DNA of 64,000 bases from Aquimarina latercula DSM 2041. GTDB lineage: Bacteria > Bacteroidota > Bacteroidia > Flavobacteriales > Flavobacteriaceae. The translations under genes and the position numbers were made by a program. Location: positions 310,001 to 374,000 of the forward strand of contig NZ_AUMK01000004.1 in NCBI RefSeq assembly GCF_000430645.1, given 5' to 3'. Below the pieces are notes generated by a model. That model saw nothing but the letters and a program-made list of their open reading frames with translations, was not told the origin of the DNA and did no database searches. This document shows, piece after piece, positions 17,101-25,527 of the stretch; within the stretch, counting starts at the first letter, position 1, and every line of letters starts with the position of its first letter.

Positions 17101-17821
17101 AAAAGGAAGTAATTCTGAGCGTGAAATGGCAAATGCTATGTATTTAGCAGGTTTCGATGTTAAAGATGTTCATATGACTGACCTAATATCTGGTCGAGAA
17201 ACATTAGAAGACATCCAATTTATTGGAGCTGTAGGTGGATTTTCTAACAGTGATGTTTTAGGTTCCGCAAAAGGTTGGGCCGGCGCTTTTCTTTATAACG
17301 AAAAGGCAAATACTGCACTCAAAAACTTTTTCAAAAGAGAAGATACCTTATCCGTAGGGATTTGTAATGGGTGTCAATTATTTATGGAATTAGAAGTAAT
17401 CAATCCTGAGCATAGCGAGCATGGGAAAATGCATCATAATAATTCTCATAAACACGAAAGCAATTTTACTTCTGTTAAAATACAAGAAAACAATTCGATT
17501 ATGTTATCCACATTAGCAGGAAGCACATTAGGAGTATGGATTTCTCATGGTGAAGGGAAATTTAACCTTCCTCTTTCTGAGGATCAATATAACATTGTTG
17601 CTAAATATGGGTATGAAGGATACCCTGCAAATCCTAACGGGTCAGATTATAACACTGCTATGATGTGCGACACATCTGGACGTCATTTAGTAATGATGCC
17701 ACATATAGAACGTTCTACATTTCAATGGAATTGGGCAAATTATCCCGAAGGAAGACAGGATGAAGTATCACCATGGATAGAAGCTTTCGTAAATGCTAGA
17801 AAGTGGATTAAAAATCAATAG
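14156..17821 (+). CDS. purL: Phosphoribosylformylglycinamidine synthase
   Basis: The protein has 1221 residues and is the long, single-chain PurL of de novo purine synthesis (FGAR to FGAM using glutamine and ATP). The start MIHFFGNQNEKVF is typical of flavobacterial PurL. Visible parts are a PurS-like N terminus, the synthetase halves with VNSEHCRHKIF and ETHNFPTTVEPFNG, and a C-terminal class I glutaminase with GICNGCQ, nucleophile Cys1070, and the late PHIERST segment. Length fits the family (about 1220-1300). It appears to be transcribed alone from the promoter at 14115. Confidence 0.96.
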   Translation: MIHFFGNQNEKVFAVQTTDEISTENIKKLVWLFGNQPKISTASIDAFFVGPRAAMITPWSTNAVEITQNMGISGIIRIEEFEAVTENYTDFDPMLSQKYSNLNQDIYTIDIEPEAILEIDDIDVYNKAEGLALSAEEVVYLEEVSKKIGRKLTDSEVFGFSQVNSEHCRHKIFNGTFIIDGEEQPTSLFKLIKKTSETNPNDIVSAYKDNVAFIKGPKVTQFAPKSADKPDFYQETPYESVISLKAETHNFPTTVEPFNGAATGSGGEIRDRLAGGKGSLPLAGTAVYMTSYSRLEENRPWEQSVEERKWLYQTPVDILIKASNGASDFGNKFGQPLITGSILTFEHEEDARKLGFDKVIMQAGGIGYGKNEQALKDKPETGDKIVILGGENYRIGMGGAAVSSADTGEFSSGIELNAIQRSNPEMQKRAANAIRGMVESDTNTIVSIHDHGAGGHLNCLSELVEETGGKIDLDKLPVGDPTLSAKEIIGNESQERMGLVIGQKDIDTLERIADRERSPMYQVGDVTGDDRFTFQSKTKGDKPMDLALEDMFGSSPKTIMNDKTIDRNYKEISYQKENIHDYLEQVLQLEAVACKDWLTNKVDRCVGGKVAKQQCAGPLQLPLNNCGVMALDYTSKEGIATSIGHSPISGLINPEAGSKNSIAEALTNIVWAPLKDGLQSISLSANWMWPCKNEGEDARLYKAVKAISDFAIDLGINVPTGKDSLSMKQKYPNEEVISPGTVIISAAANCNDITKVIEPVLQKNGGDIYYINLSQDNYELGGSSFSQITNKIGSKAPNIKDAQSFKNTFNTIQQLIRENKIVAGHDIASGGLITTLLELCFADINLGATLDLSKLGEQDTIKLLFAENAGIVFQSANNCNIETVLSQNNIQFFNIGTVTNKGSLEIKNVDDSYNFDIEKLRKTWFKTSYLLDQKQTANNLAKDRFENFENQALQYSFPKHFTGQLPVITNDQPRPKAAIIREKGSNSEREMANAMYLAGFDVKDVHMTDLISGRETLEDIQFIGAVGGFSNSDVLGSAKGWAGAFLYNEKANTALKNFFKREDTLSVGICNGCQLFMELEVINPEHSEHGKMHHNNSHKHESNFTSVKIQENNSIMLSTLAGSTLGVWISHGEGKFNLPLSEDQYNIVAKYGYEGYPANPNGSDYNTAMMCDTSGRHLVMMPHIERSTFQWNWANYPEGRQDEVSPWIEAFVNARKWIKNQ

Positions 17822-17990
17822 TTATACGAATTCAGTACATTATTAGTTTAATCTGTTTAGGGTTTATTATAGTCTAACTGTTATATATCTATACTAGTTA
17901 GATTGATCAATGGAATATTACGATTGAAGATTTAATCAGTATTTTTATCCCATTGCTATTAACTATTTTAAAACCTAAACACCTAAACCC

Positions 17991-20390
17991 TTGAAAAAAA
18001 AAATTATTTTCCTGTTTTTTTTGGTCTCGGCCACGATTATAGCGCAAACAAAACCGTCATATAGCAGAGCAAAAATTATTTATAATACTTCAGCTAATTT
18101 TAAGATCTTAATGGACGCTGGAGTACCAATGGACCACGGACAACATAAACGAGGGATGTTCATTATTTCCGATTTTTCTAATGAAGAGATTCAGACTGCA
18201 AAAGGTCTTGGGTTTAATGTAGAAATTATAATTGAAGATGCAGAGGCCGATTTTATACGAAGAAATGAGATAGCGAAAAATCAAAAAGCGATTCAGAATT
18301 TAACATGTCCGTCCGGAAACGGAACCGTTAACAACTACCCAACTCCATCTAACTTTTCTCTTGGATCTATGGGCGGATATCTAACTTATCAAGAAATGTT
18401 AGATAATCTTGATGCCATGCGAGTACAATACCCAACATTAATTTCGGCAAGAGCGGACATCGGTACATTTGTTACGAATGGTACACCTGATAATTCCGTT
18501 TCTCCATCCATAGGAGGAAATACAATACAATGGGTGCGTATTTCTGATAATCCTAATGTAGATGAAAACGAATCTGAAATATTATATGATGCCATACATC
18601 ATGCGAGAGAACCTGCAAGTTTATCGCAACTTATCTATTATATGTGGTATTTATTAGAGAATTACAATACTGATCCTGATATTAAACAAATTGTAGATAA
18701 TACTGAGTTATATTTCGTACCTGTCATAAACCCAGACGGATATCTTTATAATCAAGTAACAAATCCAAACGGAGGTGGATTATGGAGAAAAAATAGATTC
18801 AATACACACGGGGTTGATAATAATAGAAATTACGACCACTATCCTAATGGAAATTCTACAGCAGCTACTTGGGGAGGTCCAGGCTCATCTAGTAATACAA
18901 ATGATCAAACCTATCACGGTACTAGCGCTTTTTCTGAGGTAGAAAACCAAGCAATGAAATGGTTTACTGAACAACACGAGTTTGTCATTGCTTTAAACAA
19001 CCATACTTTTGGCGAGTTATTATATTTCCCATATTCCTATGCTGCCAATACGCCAACTCCTGATGAGGATATTTTTATTGCAATAGGAGCCGAACTTACT
19101 TCTCAAAACGGTTATAACCCATTAAGAGACGCTCCATTTGCTGGTGATAGTGATGATTTTATGTACGGAGGTGTATCATCATCTCACAATAAAATATTTT
19201 CTTTTACTCCAGAAGTTGGTACCGCCTTCTGGCCTGCTTTTAACCAAATAGATGGGATCTGCAAAGAAATGATGTATCTAAATCTTACCGCTGCAAAAAT
19301 GACTAACAATTATGCACAATTAGCAAGTACAGGAAGCCTTTTTGTAGGAGAAATGACTTCTTTTAATGCAGAGTATACACTAAAAAGACTTGGTATAACT
19401 GGAAATGGAAACTTTACTGTAGCTATTATACCAATATCAAATAATATTACTAGCGTTGGTAACACTAAAACGTATAACAATACCCAAATCGGAGAAGATA
19501 TTACAGATAATATCCAGATCAACGTTGATAATACAATAAAAGTTGGTGATGAGATCTCTTATACTATTGAAATAGATGGAGGTACGATTACTGAATCCAT
19601 AAATGTCATTAAAAAATATGGATCATTACAGAGTATTGTAAATAATGACGCTAATAGTTTAACAGATTATACGCAATCTGGATGGTCCACAACAACAACT
19701 ACATTTGTTTCTGCCAATGCATCAATAACTGAATCTCCTACTGGAAACTATGGCGCTAATGAAAACAAAACAATTGAACTTGCCCAAAGTATCGATCTTA
19801 CCACAGCGGCTTTTGCTAATGTTCAATTTAATGCCAAATGGGATATCGAAAATAATTGGGACTATACTCAATTTGAAGTTTCTATCGATAATGGATCTTC
19901 TTGGACTCCTCAATGTGGAAAATTTACCAACTCGGGAAGTACAAATCCAGGTCAACCAACAGGAGAGCCTCTATACGATGGAACTCAAACGGATTGGATA
20001 TTAGAAGAAATTGATCTTAGTGATTATTTAGGAGAAACGATTAAAATACGTTTTCAATTTGTTTCAGATAGTGACATCGAAAGTGATGGATTCTTTTTCG
20101 ATGATTTAATAATAAATGGTATCAATGAAAATGTATTAACTATTGAAGAAAATTTATTTTCAGAATTCAAAGTTTTTCCAAACCCCGTAAAAGATCTACT
20201 GCAAATATCAGCAACTTCTTCCTCCAATTTCAATCTACATTTAAGAAATGTCATTGGACAAAAGGTTGCTACAAAAAACAAAGTTTCTGGAAATCAAGAA
20301 TTTGATATTTCAAAATTAAATGTAGGATTGTACTTTTTAACGATTGAAATGGAAGAAAACGTCAAAACTTTTAAAATTCTAAAACAATAA
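17991..20390 (+). CDS. Secreted M14 zinc carboxypeptidase with T9SS sorting domain
   Basis: The protein has 799 residues with a TTG start giving a clean signal peptide (MKKKIIFLFFLVSATIIAQ). The M14 domain spans about 125-450. Zinc ligands are His204 and Glu207 in the HAREP segment and His338 (NNHTFGE). NPDGY and NNRNYD line the substrate pocket, and FTPEVG holds the catalytic Glu408. A beta-rich region (about 590-715) resembles jelly-roll modules. The C terminus (about 728-799, VFPNPVKD) is a T9SS type A sorting domain. It should be an extracellular metallopeptidase feeding on protein. Confidence 0.93.
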   Translation: MKKKIIFLFFLVSATIIAQTKPSYSRAKIIYNTSANFKILMDAGVPMDHGQHKRGMFIISDFSNEEIQTAKGLGFNVEIIIEDAEADFIRRNEIAKNQKAIQNLTCPSGNGTVNNYPTPSNFSLGSMGGYLTYQEMLDNLDAMRVQYPTLISARADIGTFVTNGTPDNSVSPSIGGNTIQWVRISDNPNVDENESEILYDAIHHAREPASLSQLIYYMWYLLENYNTDPDIKQIVDNTELYFVPVINPDGYLYNQVTNPNGGGLWRKNRFNTHGVDNNRNYDHYPNGNSTAATWGGPGSSSNTNDQTYHGTSAFSEVENQAMKWFTEQHEFVIALNNHTFGELLYFPYSYAANTPTPDEDIFIAIGAELTSQNGYNPLRDAPFAGDSDDFMYGGVSSSHNKIFSFTPEVGTAFWPAFNQIDGICKEMMYLNLTAAKMTNNYAQLASTGSLFVGEMTSFNAEYTLKRLGITGNGNFTVAIIPISNNITSVGNTKTYNNTQIGEDITDNIQINVDNTIKVGDEISYTIEIDGGTITESINVIKKYGSLQSIVNNDANSLTDYTQSGWSTTTTTFVSANASITESPTGNYGANENKTIELAQSIDLTTAAFANVQFNAKWDIENNWDYTQFEVSIDNGSSWTPQCGKFTNSGSTNPGQPTGEPLYDGTQTDWILEEIDLSDYLGETIKIRFQFVSDSDIESDGFFFDDLIINGINENVLTIEENLFSEFKVFPNPVKDLLQISATSSSNFNLHLRNVIGQKVATKNKVSGNQEFDISKLNVGLYFLTIEMEENVKTFKILKQ

Positions 20391-20416
20391 TTATTCAATT
20401 AAATCCCATAAAACTT

Positions 20417-20447
20417 AAGGAGTTATCAAAAGATAGCTCCTTTTTTT
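20417..20447 (+). terminator. Rho-independent terminator after carboxypeptidase gene
   Basis: The stem AAGGAG-T-TATC/GATA-G-CTCCTT (one T-G pair) has loop AAAA and is followed by seven T. Confidence 0.88.
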
Positions 20448-20491
20448 ATATATTAGGGTTGTGTATTGTTAGATTTTTTATAATTTGCGAA

Positions 20492-20507
20492 ACTATGCGC
20501 GCATAGT
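20492..20507. promoter_or_regulatory. 16-bp perfect palindrome, probable MarR operator upstream of acyl-CoA ligase
   Basis: ACTATGCGCGCATAGT is fully self-complementary. A near copy (14 of 16 bases) lies at 22578-22593, just before the MarR regulator gene. Two copies beside the two transcription units of the fatty-acid locus point to an operator. It sits 158 bases before the ligase start. Confidence 0.65.
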
Positions 20508-20591
20508 AATTTTCAAAAAATTCTCTATAGAATAAAAAGTACGAGAATTTTAAGAATATAAAATAAATTTTGTGCAACTTTATAATAACGG

Positions 20592-20623
20592 TTAACTATC
20601 ATTTTTCTTAAAAATACAGTTAA
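20592..20623 (+). other. Leader hairpin before the acyl-CoA ligase gene
   Basis: TTAACT and ATTTTT pair with AAAAAT and AGTTAA around a 3-base loop, with a small internal loop. It lies in the presumed untranslated leader 43 bases before the ATG. It may be chance in AT-rich DNA. Confidence 0.3.
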
Positions 20624-20665
20624 CTGAAGGTCTTTTAAACAGAGTAAAAATATCTGAAACAACGT

Positions 20666-22438
20666 ATGAATACAATTACTAGATTATTTGATTTTCCGCA
20701 TTATCAATTAGAAAAATACAACTTAGACAAAGCTTTAATTACGAAATATAATGGTGAGTGGGTTGCAACTTCAACTAAGGAGTATGTAGATAAAGCAAAT
20801 CAGATTAGTCGTGGTCTATTACGATTAGGAGTTAAGCCTAATGATAAGGTCGCAATTATTTCTTCCAATAATAGAACTGAATGGAATATTGTGGATATTG
20901 GAGTTTTACAGATCGCTGCACAAGATGTACCTATCTACCCTACTATTTCCCAAGAAGATTACGAATATGTTCTAAATCACTCAGAATCTGTTTATTGTTT
21001 TGTATCTGATGATGAAGTTTTACAAAAAGTAAATAACATAAAAGGCAATGTCCCTTCATTAAAAGGAGTATATTCTTTTAATGATCTTGATGGATGTGAT
21101 AGCTGGAATAAAGTATTAGAACTTGGTAAAGATGATAGTAATCAAGAAGAAGTAGAAAAAATAATGGCTTCTGTTAAAGAAGACGATTTAGCTACATTAA
21201 TTTATACTTCTGGAACCACTGGGAGACCTAAGGGTGTAATGCTAAGTCATAAAAACATTGTATCTAACGCTTTACATAGCTCTACGAGATTTGCAGATTT
21301 TGGAGGAGAAGTTAAAGCATTGAGTTTTTTACCGGTTTGCCATATTTATGAAAGAATGTTAATGTATCTATACCAGTATAGAGGTATTGGTATTTACTTT
21401 GCAGAATCTCTAGAAACTATAAGTGACAACTTAAAAGAGATACAGCCGGATATGATGACTGCTGTTCCTAGACTTCTAGAAAAAGTATATGATAAAATTA
21501 TTGCTAAAGGAGCTGACCTCACTGGTATCAAAAAGAAATTGTTTTTCTGGGCGGTAGAGCTTGGTCTTGAATATGAACCATATGAAGCAAATGGTTGGTG
21601 GTATGAAAAGAAATTAGGTATTGCCAAAAAATTAATATTTAGTAAATGGCAAGAAGCATTAGGAGGAAATCTTAAAGTAATAGCTTCCGGTAGTGCTGCT
21701 TTACAATCCAGACTAGCTAGAGTGTTCAATGCTGCTGGTATTAACGTAATGGAAGGTTATGGATTAACCGAAACGTCACCTGTAGTCTCCGTTAATGATA
21801 TTAGAGACAGAGGGTTTAAAATTGGTACTGTTGGAAAAATGCTTCCGGATACCGAAGTAAAAATTGCGGAAGACGGAGAAATTCTTGTAAAAGGTCCTCA
21901 AGTTATGATGGGATATTACAAAGATGAGGTAAAAAGTAAAGAAGTATTAAAAGATGGATATTTTCATACTGGAGATATAGGAGAAATAGATAATGAAGGT
22001 TTCTTAAGAATTACAGACCGTAAAAAAGAAATGTTCAAGACTTCAGGTGGAAAATATGTAGCGCCTCAAGTAATCGAAAACGCAATGAAACAATCTCGTT
22101 TTATTGAACAAATAATGGTAATTGGAGATGGAGAAAAAATGCCAGCTGCATTTATCCAACCAAATTTCGAATTTGTAAAAGACTGGGCAAACCGAAAAGG
22201 TATATCTATTGGAACTACTAATGAAGAAATTGTTAGTAATCAGATAGTAATTGATCGTTTCCAAGAAGAAGTAGATGAACATAATGAAAAATTTGGAAAA
22301 TGGGAACGCATCAAACGATTCGAACTTACATCTGATGAATGGAGTATTGAAGCGGAACACCTTACCCCTACAATGAAATTAAAAAGAAGAGTGATCAAGG
22401 CAAAATACCAAGATCTATACAGTAAAATTTATGGCTAA
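20666..22438 (+). CDS. Long-chain fatty acid-CoA ligase (AMP-forming)
   Basis: The protein has 590 residues of the ANL superfamily. The phosphate loop YTSGTTGRPKG is at 180-190; later motifs are GYGLTETSP (near 370) and the hinge/ATP-binding segment YFHTGDIGEIDNEGFLRITDRKK (near 435-455). It activates fatty acids to acyl-CoA at the cytoplasmic membrane and feeds the beta-oxidation genes that follow. The ligase, 590 residues here, is close to the FadD15/LACS type. It has its own terminator at 22491, so it is a unit separate from the marR-fad operon but shares its putative operator. Confidence 0.92.
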   Translation: MNTITRLFDFPHYQLEKYNLDKALITKYNGEWVATSTKEYVDKANQISRGLLRLGVKPNDKVAIISSNNRTEWNIVDIGVLQIAAQDVPIYPTISQEDYEYVLNHSESVYCFVSDDEVLQKVNNIKGNVPSLKGVYSFNDLDGCDSWNKVLELGKDDSNQEEVEKIMASVKEDDLATLIYTSGTTGRPKGVMLSHKNIVSNALHSSTRFADFGGEVKALSFLPVCHIYERMLMYLYQYRGIGIYFAESLETISDNLKEIQPDMMTAVPRLLEKVYDKIIAKGADLTGIKKKLFFWAVELGLEYEPYEANGWWYEKKLGIAKKLIFSKWQEALGGNLKVIASGSAALQSRLARVFNAAGINVMEGYGLTETSPVVSVNDIRDRGFKIGTVGKMLPDTEVKIAEDGEILVKGPQVMMGYYKDEVKSKEVLKDGYFHTGDIGEIDNEGFLRITDRKKEMFKTSGGKYVAPQVIENAMKQSRFIEQIMVIGDGEKMPAAFIQPNFEFVKDWANRKGISIGTTNEEIVSNQIVIDRFQEEVDEHNEKFGKWERIKRFELTSDEWSIEAEHLTPTMKLKRRVIKAKYQDLYSKIYG

Positions 22439-22490
22439 TTCAATTCACTGATTACAAATGTATAGTGTAAAACTTTAACTTTAAATCAGT

Positions 22491-22519
22491 AAACTCCTCA
22501 TTTTATGAGGAGTTTTTTT
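22491..22519 (+). terminator. Rho-independent terminator after acyl-CoA ligase gene
   Basis: The stem AAACTCCTCA/TGAGGAGTTT (22491-22500 with 22506-22515) has a 5-base loop and is followed by T. Confidence 0.9.
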
Positions 22520-22577
22520 ATTAATTCAATAGAAAAACGTAAATTACTTACTCTTTTTTTGATTTTTTACACAATTT

Positions 22578-22593
22578 ATTATGCGTGCATAGT
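22578..22593. promoter_or_regulatory. Palindromic probable operator before the MarR gene
   Basis: ATTATGCGTGCATAGT differs at two positions from the perfect palindrome at 20492. It covers the place where a -33 element would lie relative to the -7 box at 22604, so binding here should block polymerase and give autoregulation. Confidence 0.65.
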
Positions 22594-22603
22594 AAATTTT
22601 TCT

Positions 22604-22611
22604 TACCTTTA
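22604..22611 (+). promoter_or_regulatory. -7 promoter box TACCTTTA for the marR-fad operon
   Basis: TACCTTTA fits TAnnTTTA, the same variant used by the small RNA promoters, and lies 20 bases before the ATG at 22632. The palindrome ends 10 bases upstream. Confidence 0.5.
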
Positions 22612-22631
22612 CTGCATAACAAATTTTCTGA

Positions 22632-23087
22632 ATGAGAGAAAAAACGATTGATTATGCACTACGAGCTACATGGATGGCAGTTGCCAAGATGTATAACGAA
22701 GAAGCAGGTAAAAAAGGTAGTACAATGGCAACAGGTTTTGCTTTAATTAGCATTGATCCTGAAAACGGAACACCATCTACCTCATTAGGCCCTAAAATGG
22801 GTATGGAAGCCACCAGTTTATCTAGAACTTTAAAAACCATGGAAGAAAAAGGATTAATCTTTAGAAAGAAGAATCCTCAAGACGGCCGTGGTGTTTTAAT
22901 TTATCTAACACCTTTCGGTGTAGAAATGAGAAATTTTTCAAAAGACGTAGTTTTTACATTTGATCATGCCGTAAGAAAACATGTTTCTAAAGAAAAGTTA
23001 GATACTTTCTTAGAAGTATTTCAATTGATCAATGATCTCATTGCTACGAAGAAAATATACACAAAACAAGAATCTATAACATCTTAA
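22632..23087 (+). CDS. MarR-family transcriptional regulator of fatty-acid degradation
   Basis: The protein has 151 residues with a MarR winged helix-turn-helix: the recognition helix lies around METSLSRTLKTMEEKG-like residues 57-75 (sequence MEATSLSRTLKTMEEKGLI) and the wing contains DGRGVLIYLT. MarR dimers bind palindromes and release on ligand binding. It is the first gene of an operon with FadN-, FadA- and FadE-like genes (19-base gap to the next). Matching palindromes before it and before the ligase gene support its being the local repressor, with acyl-CoA or fatty acid as the likely ligand (inference). Confidence 0.88.
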   Translation: MREKTIDYALRATWMAVAKMYNEEAGKKGSTMATGFALISIDPENGTPSTSLGPKMGMEATSLSRTLKTMEEKGLIFRKKNPQDGRGVLIYLTPFGVEMRNFSKDVVFTFDHAVRKHVSKEKLDTFLEVFQLINDLIATKKIYTKQESITS

Positions 23088-23106
23088 CAACCAGAAGTTA
23101 AAAAAA

Positions 23107-25512
23107 ATGAAAAGAGTCATTAAAAAAGTTGCAGTAGTTGGTTCAGGAATTATGGGATCCGGTATTGCATGTCATTTCGCTAATATAGGCGTCGAAGTAC
23201 TATTGTTAGATATAGTACCAAGAGAATTAAACGACAAAGAAAAGGCCAAGGGTCTTACATTAGAAAGCAAAGTGGTTCGTAATAGGTTAGTAAATGATTC
23301 ACTAACCGCCGCTCTTAAGTCTAAACCCTCTCCTATTTACAGTCAAAAATTTGCAAATCGTATCACTACGGGTAACCTAGAAGATGATGTTGCAAAAGTA
23401 GCAGACGTAGACTGGATCATAGAAGTAGTAGTAGAAAGACTGGATATCAAAAAACTAGTTTTTGAAAACCTGGAGAAACATAGAACTCCTGGAACACTAA
23501 TAACTTCCAATACCTCAGGTATACCAATAAAATTTATGAATGAAGGAAGAAGTGAAGATTTCCAGAAACATTTCTGTGGAACACATTTCTTTAACCCGGC
23601 ACGATACTTAAAATTATTTGAGATTATTCCTGGTCCAAATACTTCTACAGAAGTTCTAGAATTCCTTAACGGATATGGAGAACAATTCTTAGGAAAAACA
23701 TCAGTAGTAGCTAAAGATACTCCAGCTTTTATTGGAAACAGAATAGGTATTTTTAGTATTATGAGCTTATTCCATATGGTAAAAGATATGGGATTAACTA
23801 TAGAAGAAGTAGACAAATTATCAGGTCCAGTAATAGGACGCCCTAAATCTGCTACTTTTCGTACAGTTGATGTAGTAGGGTTAGATACTTTAGTACATGT
23901 GGCTAACGGTATTGCTGATAATTGTCCTGATGATGAACGTCACGAATTATTTAAACTTCCTGCTTTCATCAATACAATGATGGAGAACAAATGGTTAGGG
24001 AGTAAAACAAAACAAGGATTTTATAAAAAGAGTGTTTCGCCAGAAGGAAAAAAGGAAATCCTTTCTTTAGATCTTGACACTTTAGAATATAGAAGCAAAA
24101 AAAGAGCTTCATTTACTACTTTAGAAATGACCAAGACTATTGATAAAGTAGTGGATCGTTTTAAAGTACTTGTAGCCGGAAAAGATAAAGCAGGCGAGTT
24201 TTATCGTAAAAGTTTTGCTGCATTATTTGCATATGTATCAAATCGCATCCCTGAAATCACTGATGATCTTTATAAGATTGATGATGCCATGAAAGCAGGA
24301 TTTGGATGGGAACACGGACCTTTCCAAATATGGGATGCTATCGGAGTAGAAAAAGGAATCGAAATAATGAAAGCAGAAGGGTACGAACCAGCTGCTTGGG
24401 TACATGATATGATCGCTTCAGGAAGTACTTCTTTTTACACTGTAAAGAATGGAGCTACTAATTATTACGACATTCCGAAAAAGGAACAAGTAAAAGTTCC
24501 TGGACAAGACGCATTTATCATTCTTGATAATATTCGTAAATCATCAGAAGTTTTCAAAAACAGCGGTGTTGTAGTAGAAGATCTTGGCGATGGAATCCTT
24601 AATGTAGAATTCCAAAGTAAGATGAATACTATAGGTGGTGATGTACTTGCAGGATTAAATACAGCTATTGATATGGCTGAAAAAAACTTCCAGGGATTAG
24701 TTGTAGGTAATCAAGCCGCTAACTTTTCTGTTGGAGCAAATATCGGAATGATTTTTATGATGGCTGTAGAGCAGGAATACGATGAGCTAAATATGGCTAT
24801 TAAGTATTTCCAAGATTCTATGATGCGTATGCGTTATTCTTCGATCCCTACAATTGTTGCTCCTCACGGCATGGCATTAGGTGGTGGATGCGAAATTTCA
24901 TTGCACGCTGATAAAGTAGTTGCTGCTGCAGAAACCTATATGGGATTAGTAGAATTTGGTGTTGGTGTAATCCCTGGTGGTGGTGGATCAAAAGAAATGG
25001 CTTTAAGAGCTTCAGATCTTTTTAAGAAAGATGATGTAGAACTTAATGTATTACAGGAACATTTCTTAACTATTGGTATGGCTAAAGTATCCACTTCTGC
25101 TTACGAAGCATTTGATACAAACTTACTTCAAAAAGGAAAAGATATAGTTGTTGTTAATAAAGATCGTCAGATCGCTACAGCGAAAGCATATGCAAAATTA
25201 ATGGCAGAACAAGGATATACACAACCTGTTAGAAGAAAAGATGTAAAAGTCCTTGGAAAACAAGCACTAGGTATGTTTTTAGTTGGAACAGATTCAATGG
25301 AAGCAAGTAAATATATCTCAGAGCATGATCATAAAATAGCAAATAAGTTAGGATATGTTATGGCTGGAGGAGATTTATCAGAACCTACCCTTGTAACAGA
25401 GCAATACCTATTAGATCTAGAGCGCGAAGCTTTCTTGTCTTTATGTACAGAACGCAAAACGTTAGAGCGTATTGAACATATGCTTAAGAAAGGTAAACCT
25501 TTAAGAAACTAG
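23107..25512 (+). CDS. fadN: 3-hydroxyacyl-CoA dehydrogenase/enoyl-CoA hydratase, FadN type
   Basis: The protein has 801 residues and performs two beta-oxidation steps. The NAD-binding dehydrogenase comes first (GSGIMGSGIA at 12-21; catalytic-region GTHFFNPARY near 160), then a second dehydrogenase domain to about 460. The hydratase lies at the C-terminal side (GGGCEISLHADKV near 597; GVIPGGGGSKEM near 620). This order is the reverse of Escherichia coli FadB and matches Bacillus FadN. The gene lies 19 bases after marR and 15 bases before the thiolase gene. Confidence 0.92.
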   Translation: MKRVIKKVAVVGSGIMGSGIACHFANIGVEVLLLDIVPRELNDKEKAKGLTLESKVVRNRLVNDSLTAALKSKPSPIYSQKFANRITTGNLEDDVAKVADVDWIIEVVVERLDIKKLVFENLEKHRTPGTLITSNTSGIPIKFMNEGRSEDFQKHFCGTHFFNPARYLKLFEIIPGPNTSTEVLEFLNGYGEQFLGKTSVVAKDTPAFIGNRIGIFSIMSLFHMVKDMGLTIEEVDKLSGPVIGRPKSATFRTVDVVGLDTLVHVANGIADNCPDDERHELFKLPAFINTMMENKWLGSKTKQGFYKKSVSPEGKKEILSLDLDTLEYRSKKRASFTTLEMTKTIDKVVDRFKVLVAGKDKAGEFYRKSFAALFAYVSNRIPEITDDLYKIDDAMKAGFGWEHGPFQIWDAIGVEKGIEIMKAEGYEPAAWVHDMIASGSTSFYTVKNGATNYYDIPKKEQVKVPGQDAFIILDNIRKSSEVFKNSGVVVEDLGDGILNVEFQSKMNTIGGDVLAGLNTAIDMAEKNFQGLVVGNQAANFSVGANIGMIFMMAVEQEYDELNMAIKYFQDSMMRMRYSSIPTIVAPHGMALGGGCEISLHADKVVAAAETYMGLVEFGVGVIPGGGGSKEMALRASDLFKKDDVELNVLQEHFLTIGMAKVSTSAYEAFDTNLLQKGKDIVVVNKDRQIATAKAYAKLMAEQGYTQPVRRKDVKVLGKQALGMFLVGTDSMEASKYISEHDHKIANKLGYVMAGGDLSEPTLVTEQYLLDLEREAFLSLCTERKTLERIEHMLKKGKPLRN

Positions 25513-25527
25513 AAAAAAGAAAAAGAA

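Noticed and set aside
23343..23816. 157-residue minus-strand frame inside fadN
   Set aside because: It lies entirely within the conserved fadN coding sequence and reads as the reverse of conserved motifs.
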